A stretch of DNA of 64,000 bases. Source: Rhodoplanes sp. GTDB taxonomy: Bacteria > Pseudomonadota > Alphaproteobacteria > Rhizobiales > Xanthobacteraceae. The stretch spans positions 1-64,000 of the forward strand of contig NZ_JACAAX010000020.1 in assembly GCF_013377085.1 (NCBI RefSeq). Direction: 5' to 3'. Below the pieces are notes generated by a model. It had not been told where the DNA came from. It was given only the letters and a program-made list of their open reading frames with translations, and did not search any database. The position numbers and the translations under genes are program-made. Of the stretch, positions 60,791 to 64,000 are shown in pieces. The stretch's first letter is position 1. The number at the start of each line of letters is the position of its first letter.

Positions 60791-61810
60791 TCACTCCTGG
60801 AACCGCACCGTGGTGCTGGGCCGGCCGGCGAGGTCGACCGGAACGAAGCCGGTGGCGTCGAAGCCGGCGGCGGCGCAGTCCTTGTGGTCGGACAGCTCGA
60901 AGCGCGCCTCCCGGGTGCACAGCGTGAGGCCGCCGCCCCAGGCGAGTCGGTGGTCGCCGCGGCGCACCGGCTGGCCGTCGGCGTCGATCGCCTCGCCGAA
61001 GCTGTAGAGCCGGCGCGGCTTGCCGGCGACCTCGGGGCGCAGGCACTTGCCCGGCTCGATCCGATACCAGCCGCGGGCGACGATGGCGCCCTTCTCCTCG
61101 GTGCCGACCGCCGCCATCACGGCATAGCGGGTGTCATTGCACCAGGAGAAGCCCGAGGCGGCCGGCTGCTGCGCCGCTTCGATCAGCAGGTCGAAGAAGT
61201 TTTGGGCTGCCCGTGCCTCTGCCGGCAGGCCACGATCCTTGATGAACTGGGCAATGGCGCCCTCGGTCTTCGGCCCCTTCACCCCGTCGACCGGATTGAC
61301 GTCGTAGCCGGCCAGCACCAGCAGGCGCTGGATGCCGGCGAGGCGCGCCTGCTCGTCCGAGTACTCGGCCTCCTCGGCGAGCGCGGCGACGAGGCCCTCC
61401 GGCGTCTCGGTCGGCTTCACGGCGGCGAAGCGGGCGAAGCGCTGCGGCGGCCGGCAGGCGCGCGCCGCCGCGATGAGGAAGTCGCCGGTACCGACGCAGA
61501 GATCGGCGTGGCCGCTCTGCGGCTCGGGCGAGGGGCCGTACACCGGCAGGGCGCGAGCATGCAGATAGAGCTGGTCGGCCTCGACGGCGCCCTGCAGCAC
61601 GGTGCGGCACTGGCCGGGATCGAGCCGGAACCAGCCGCGCGTCGCGGTGGCGCCCTTCTCCTCCAGCCCGAGCGCCGCCTCGACCACGAAGCTCAGCCGG
61701 TTGCAGACCTTCAGGTCGGCCCTGGCCTCGCCGGCCGAGAGGACGCCCACCAGGACGGCGAGCGCGAGCGCCGCCACGCCGAGCCCGAGCCGCCCTCCCC
61801 TGCCCCGCAT
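60791..61810 (-). CDS. Exported protein with two DUF1036 domains and a peptidoglycan-binding-like segment
   Basis: A 339-residue secreted protein of unknown function. Signal peptide about 1-31 (LALAVLVGVLSAGEARA). Two related DUF1036 units follow: about 32-125 (LKVCNRLSFVVEAALGLEEK, GWFRLDPGQCRTVL) and about 225-335 (WCNDTRYAVMAAVGTEEKG, GWYRIEPGKCLRP), each with paired Cys. Between them lies a segment like peptidoglycan-binding domain 1 (LVLAGYDVNPVDGVKGPKTE, GAIAQFIKDRGL). It may sit at the cell wall. Same strand as, and 86 bases after, the radical SAM gene. Confidence 0.85.
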   Translation of the reverse strand: MRGRGGRLGLGVAALALAVLVGVLSAGEARADLKVCNRLSFVVEAALGLEEKGATATRGWFRLDPGQCRTVLQGAVEADQLYLHARALPVYGPSPEPQSGHADLCVGTGDFLIAAARACRPPQRFARFAAVKPTETPEGLVAALAEEAEYSDEQARLAGIQRLLVLAGYDVNPVDGVKGPKTEGAIAQFIKDRGLPAEARAAQNFFDLLIEAAQQPAASGFSWCNDTRYAVMAAVGTEEKGAIVARGWYRIEPGKCLRPEVAGKPRRLYSFGEAIDADGQPVRRGDHRLAWGGGLTLCTREARFELSDHKDCAAAGFDATGFVPVDLAGRPSTTVRFQE

Positions 61811-61896
61811 GAGTCCTCCGCCGCGCCGCGCGATTCGCGTGTCCCGAAAGGGATGAATCGATCCCGCCGCGGCCGCAAGGAGACTTGCGACTCGCC

Positions 61897-63519
61897 CTAC
61901 TGGACGACGGCGTGCCGCTCGGTCGGCTCGCCCCGCAGCAGGGCCGGGCCGGCGGCGGCATCCAGCTCGGCGATGCGGCGGTCGATCTCGCCGATGGCAT
62001 GGCGCGAGAACGGCCCGAGATGCAGATAGGCCGCCATCAGCAGAACGATGTAGCGCAGCGCCGCCGGATTCGACTTGGCGACCGAGACGAACACCCGCCA
62101 GAACGGCTCGCGCACCTCGGGCAGCGCCCGCATGATCTGATAGACCGTGTCGATGCCGCCCAGCCGCTTGCGGACGTCGCCCTCGGGCAGATCGCGGCGC
62201 CGGTCGGAGCGGTCCATCATGGCGGCCATCCGGCTGAGCCGGCCCGCATAGGCGACCGGATCGAACACCCGCGTCAGCACGGTGCGGTAGTCGACCAGGA
62301 TGTCGCGCAGCGGCCGCAGCGTGTCGAAGTTGCAGCCGAGCGTGCACTGGTCGCCGGCCTGGTCGACCAGCATGATGTCGTGCCCGGGATGCAGCCGGCC
62401 CTCCTTTTCGAGCCGCCGGGTGAGCTGGGTGCCGGGCAGCGCATAGAGGAGGCCGACCATGCAGATCGGGATCGCGCATTCCTCGATGAAGTCGGTCATC
62501 GCGTCGGCGATCGACACCTTCTCGGTGTCGAAGCCGACGATGAAGCCGGCCGTCACGAACAGGCCGTAGCTGTAGACCTTGTGCACGCATTCGGCGATGT
62601 TGCGCCTGGTGTTCTGCTTCTTGCGCATCTGCCTGAGCGTCTCGGGATCCGGGCTCTCGATGCCGATGAAGACGGCGAAGAAGTTGGCGTCCTTCATGGC
62701 CTGCAGCATCTCGTCGTCGTCGGCGAGATTGATCGAGGCCTCGGTCGAGAACTCGAACGGGTAGTCGTGCTCCACCAGCCAAGCCTTCAGGCGCGGCATC
62801 AGGATGCGGATGTTCTTCTTGTTGCCGATGAAGTTGTCGTCGACGAAATCGACATGGCCGCGATAGCCACGGTCGTACAACGCCTGCAGCTCGGCCAGGA
62901 TCTGGTCGTTGGTCTTGGTGCGCGGCACCCGGCCGTAGAGCTCGATGATGTCGCAGAACTCGCAGGTGAACGGGCAGCCGCGGGCGTATTGCACGCCGAT
63001 ATAGAGATAGTGCTCGAACTTGAGCAGATCCCAGCGCGGCAGCGGCGTCTTGGTGATGTCGGCCTGGAATTTCTCGGCCGTGAACACGCCCTTGCGCTCG
63101 CCACGCTCCCAGGCGGCGATGAAATCGGCGATCACGGTCTCGGCCTCGCCGATCACCTGGAAGTCCGCGGCGGCATAGAGATGCGGGCTCGACGACACGT
63201 CCGGGCCGCCGACGCAGACCGGCTTGCCGTGCTGGTGGGCGACGTCGATCAGATGGATGAAATCGGGCTGCTGGTTGAGCATCCCGCCGATCATGATCAG
63301 GTCGGCCCAGGCGAGGTCGTCGTCGGCGAGGGTCTCGGTGTTGCGGTTGATCAGCCGCACGTCCCAGCTCGGCGGCAGCATGGCGGCGACCGTGATCAGC
63401 CCGAGCGGGGCGGCCGGATACTTGGCGCCCACCAGCTCACAGGCTTCCTTGTAGTTCCAGAACGAGTTCGGGATGAACTCGGGATAGATCATCAGAATGC
63501 GTGGCGAGCATGCAGTCAC
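61897..63519 (-). CDS. B12-binding radical SAM protein with DUF4070
   Basis: A 540-residue enzyme. The N-terminal half (about 6-135) is a cobalamin-binding-like Rossmann fold with ADLIMIGGM and VCVGGPDVSSSP. The radical SAM core has C182, C186, C189 in RGCPFTCEFCD, followed by FVDDNFIGNKKN and FIGIESPDPETLRQMRKKQN. The C-terminal part matches DUF4070. It is related in layout to the hopanoid C-2 methylase HpnP but clearly divergent, so a methyl transfer to a lipid-like or unreactive carbon is plausible but unproven. The GTG at 63519 has GGAG 8 bases upstream; I prefer it to the longer frame reaching 63648. Confidence 0.88.
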   Translation of the reverse strand: MTACSPRILMIYPEFIPNSFWNYKEACELVGAKYPAAPLGLITVAAMLPPSWDVRLINRNTETLADDDLAWADLIMIGGMLNQQPDFIHLIDVAHQHGKPVCVGGPDVSSSPHLYAAADFQVIGEAETVIADFIAAWERGERKGVFTAEKFQADITKTPLPRWDLLKFEHYLYIGVQYARGCPFTCEFCDIIELYGRVPRTKTNDQILAELQALYDRGYRGHVDFVDDNFIGNKKNIRILMPRLKAWLVEHDYPFEFSTEASINLADDDEMLQAMKDANFFAVFIGIESPDPETLRQMRKKQNTRRNIAECVHKVYSYGLFVTAGFIVGFDTEKVSIADAMTDFIEECAIPICMVGLLYALPGTQLTRRLEKEGRLHPGHDIMLVDQAGDQCTLGCNFDTLRPLRDILVDYRTVLTRVFDPVAYAGRLSRMAAMMDRSDRRRDLPEGDVRKRLGGIDTVYQIMRALPEVREPFWRVFVSVAKSNPAALRYIVLLMAAYLHLGPFSRHAIGEIDRRIAELDAAAGPALLRGEPTERHAVVQ

Positions 63520-63672
63520 GTCGGGGTCTCCGCGGCTGGCAGCAACATCCGGAAATGTTGCGGCACCTTGCACGGATCGCTCCGCGCACTCAAGCGCCCG
63601 CGCGCGACCTAGCCCATGTTGGTGTGTCGCCACCGTCGAGCGGTTCAATGCGTGTCGAAAGAACGTCCGCGG

Positions 63673-63707
63673 CGTGACGCCGCGGTGACGACGCCTCCGG
63701 CGTCACG
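63673..63707. other. 9-bp inverted repeat in the 329-base gap left of the binding-protein gene
   Basis: CGTGACGCC / GGCGTCACG with a 17-base loop. Both neighbours are on the minus strand; it could be a weak terminator for the right-hand gene, 140 bases past its stop. The rest of 63520-63848 is non-coding and carries the radical SAM gene's promoter; I see no other structure. Confidence 0.35.
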
Positions 63708-63848
63708 GCGTGGTTCGGCGGGGGGCACATCGGCTCGGAGGCTTCGGTGCCGACCTCGGCAAGGCGTGCGCCTCTCGTCCGCTCCGGGCTCGCCCGGACG
63801 GGCGACCCCCGCCCGTCAGCCGCGGCAGCGCCGGGGTGCCACGACGGA

Positions 63849-64000
63849 TCATTCCGACGTGATGCCGTTCTCGCGCGCGACCGGTCCCCAGATGCCCATC
63901 TGGTCGTGCACGAAGCGGCGGAGCTCGTCCGGGCCGCCGCCGACCAGGGTCACCTGCTGGCCCTCGGTGATCTGCCTGGCGAGGCCGGGGTCCTGCACGG
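63849..64000 (-). CDS. Tripartite tricarboxylate transporter receptor (Bug/TctC family), C-terminal end only
   Basis: The last 50 residues of a minus-strand gene that continues beyond the window. Text GLARQITEGQQVTLVGGGPD, ELRRFVHDQMGIWGPVAREN and GITSE matches the C-terminus of Bug-type periplasmic binding proteins (usual ending: E-L-x-x-F-x-x-x-x-x-x-W-x-x-V-x-x-x-x-G-I). Such proteins bind small carboxylates. Too little is present to say more. Confidence 0.75.
   Translation of the reverse strand, partial: VQDPGLARQITEGQQVTLVGGGPDELRRFVHDQMGIWGPVARENGITSE

Noticed and set aside
61885-63612. Open frame on the + strand opposite the radical SAM gene
   Set aside because: The minus-strand gene has intact radical SAM and B12 motifs; the antisense product is low-complexity.

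Overview
The window is very GC-rich chromosomal DNA (roughly 70 percent by eye) from an alphaproteobacterium, most likely of the order Hyphomicrobiales (Rhizobiales). The evidence is sdhCDAB in that order, a two-domain mesaconyl-CoA hydratase, a HmuP/HmuQ-type heme cluster with Irr-like (ICE) boxes, and a dapD/dapE/truA/fmt block. I saw no phage, plasmid, transposase, CRISPR, tRNA or rRNA. Both edges cut genes: opgH on the left and a TctC/Bug-type binding protein on the right. The genus cannot be fixed from this sequence; relatives of Bradyrhizobium, Rhodopseudomonas or Rhodoplanes would fit.

Layout. 1-6.4 kb: periplasmic glucan synthase OpgH, a divergent MDR-type dehydrogenase, a secreted DUF2092 protein paired with a proline/glycine repeat protein, and a chemoreceptor. 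6.6-11.3 kb: succinate dehydrogenase sdhCDAB with mesaconyl-CoA hydratase (ethylmalonyl-CoA pathway) just upstream. 11.5-14.1 kb: GNAT, macrodomain and class III CoA-transferase genes. 14.3-25.2 kb: a long minus-strand block with a MetE-like zinc methyltransferase, a complete branched-chain-amino-acid-type ABC importer (livFGMHK), protocatechuate 3,4-dioxygenase (pcaHG) and a glutaconate-type CoA-transferase pair, with an amidohydrolase diverging from it. It looks like uptake and ring cleavage of an aromatic acid, although pcaB, pcaC, pcaD and pcaF are not in the window. 25.4-28.2 kb: mutS.

28.3-37.7 kb is the most coherent system, a heme acquisition and breakdown locus. On the minus strand are hmuR (receptor), tonB and hmuQ (IsdG-fold heme oxygenase). 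Diverging from it are hmuP, hmuT, hmuU, hmuV, hutW and hutX, ending in a good terminator. The shared promoter region has two ICE-like palindromes about three helical turns apart and, beside them, an unexplained array of three GTATTCA half-sites one turn apart. The locus encodes both an oxygen-dependent (HmuQ) and an oxygen-independent radical-SAM (HutW) heme-opening enzyme.

38.0-44.8 kb: a Dpp-type peptide/solute ABC importer with a GntR/FCD regulator, abutting tail-to-tail with allophanate hydrolase (atzF). 46.7-49.8 kb: a DevCAB-type exporter. 50-55.4 kb: a beta-hydroxyacid dehydrogenase, a Cache-PAS-GGDEF-EAL protein and a DUF2848/VanX-like pair. 55.7-60.8 kb: housekeeping genes fmt, truA, dapE, dapD and a HAD nucleotidase. 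60.8-63.5 kb: a double DUF1036 protein and a B12-binding radical SAM protein.

The gene junctions carry many copies of at least three families of palindromic intergenic repeats. Several lie inside operons (hmuU-hmuV, dppB-dppC, dppC-dppD), and one forms the last 15-20 percent of the GntR regulator's reading frame.
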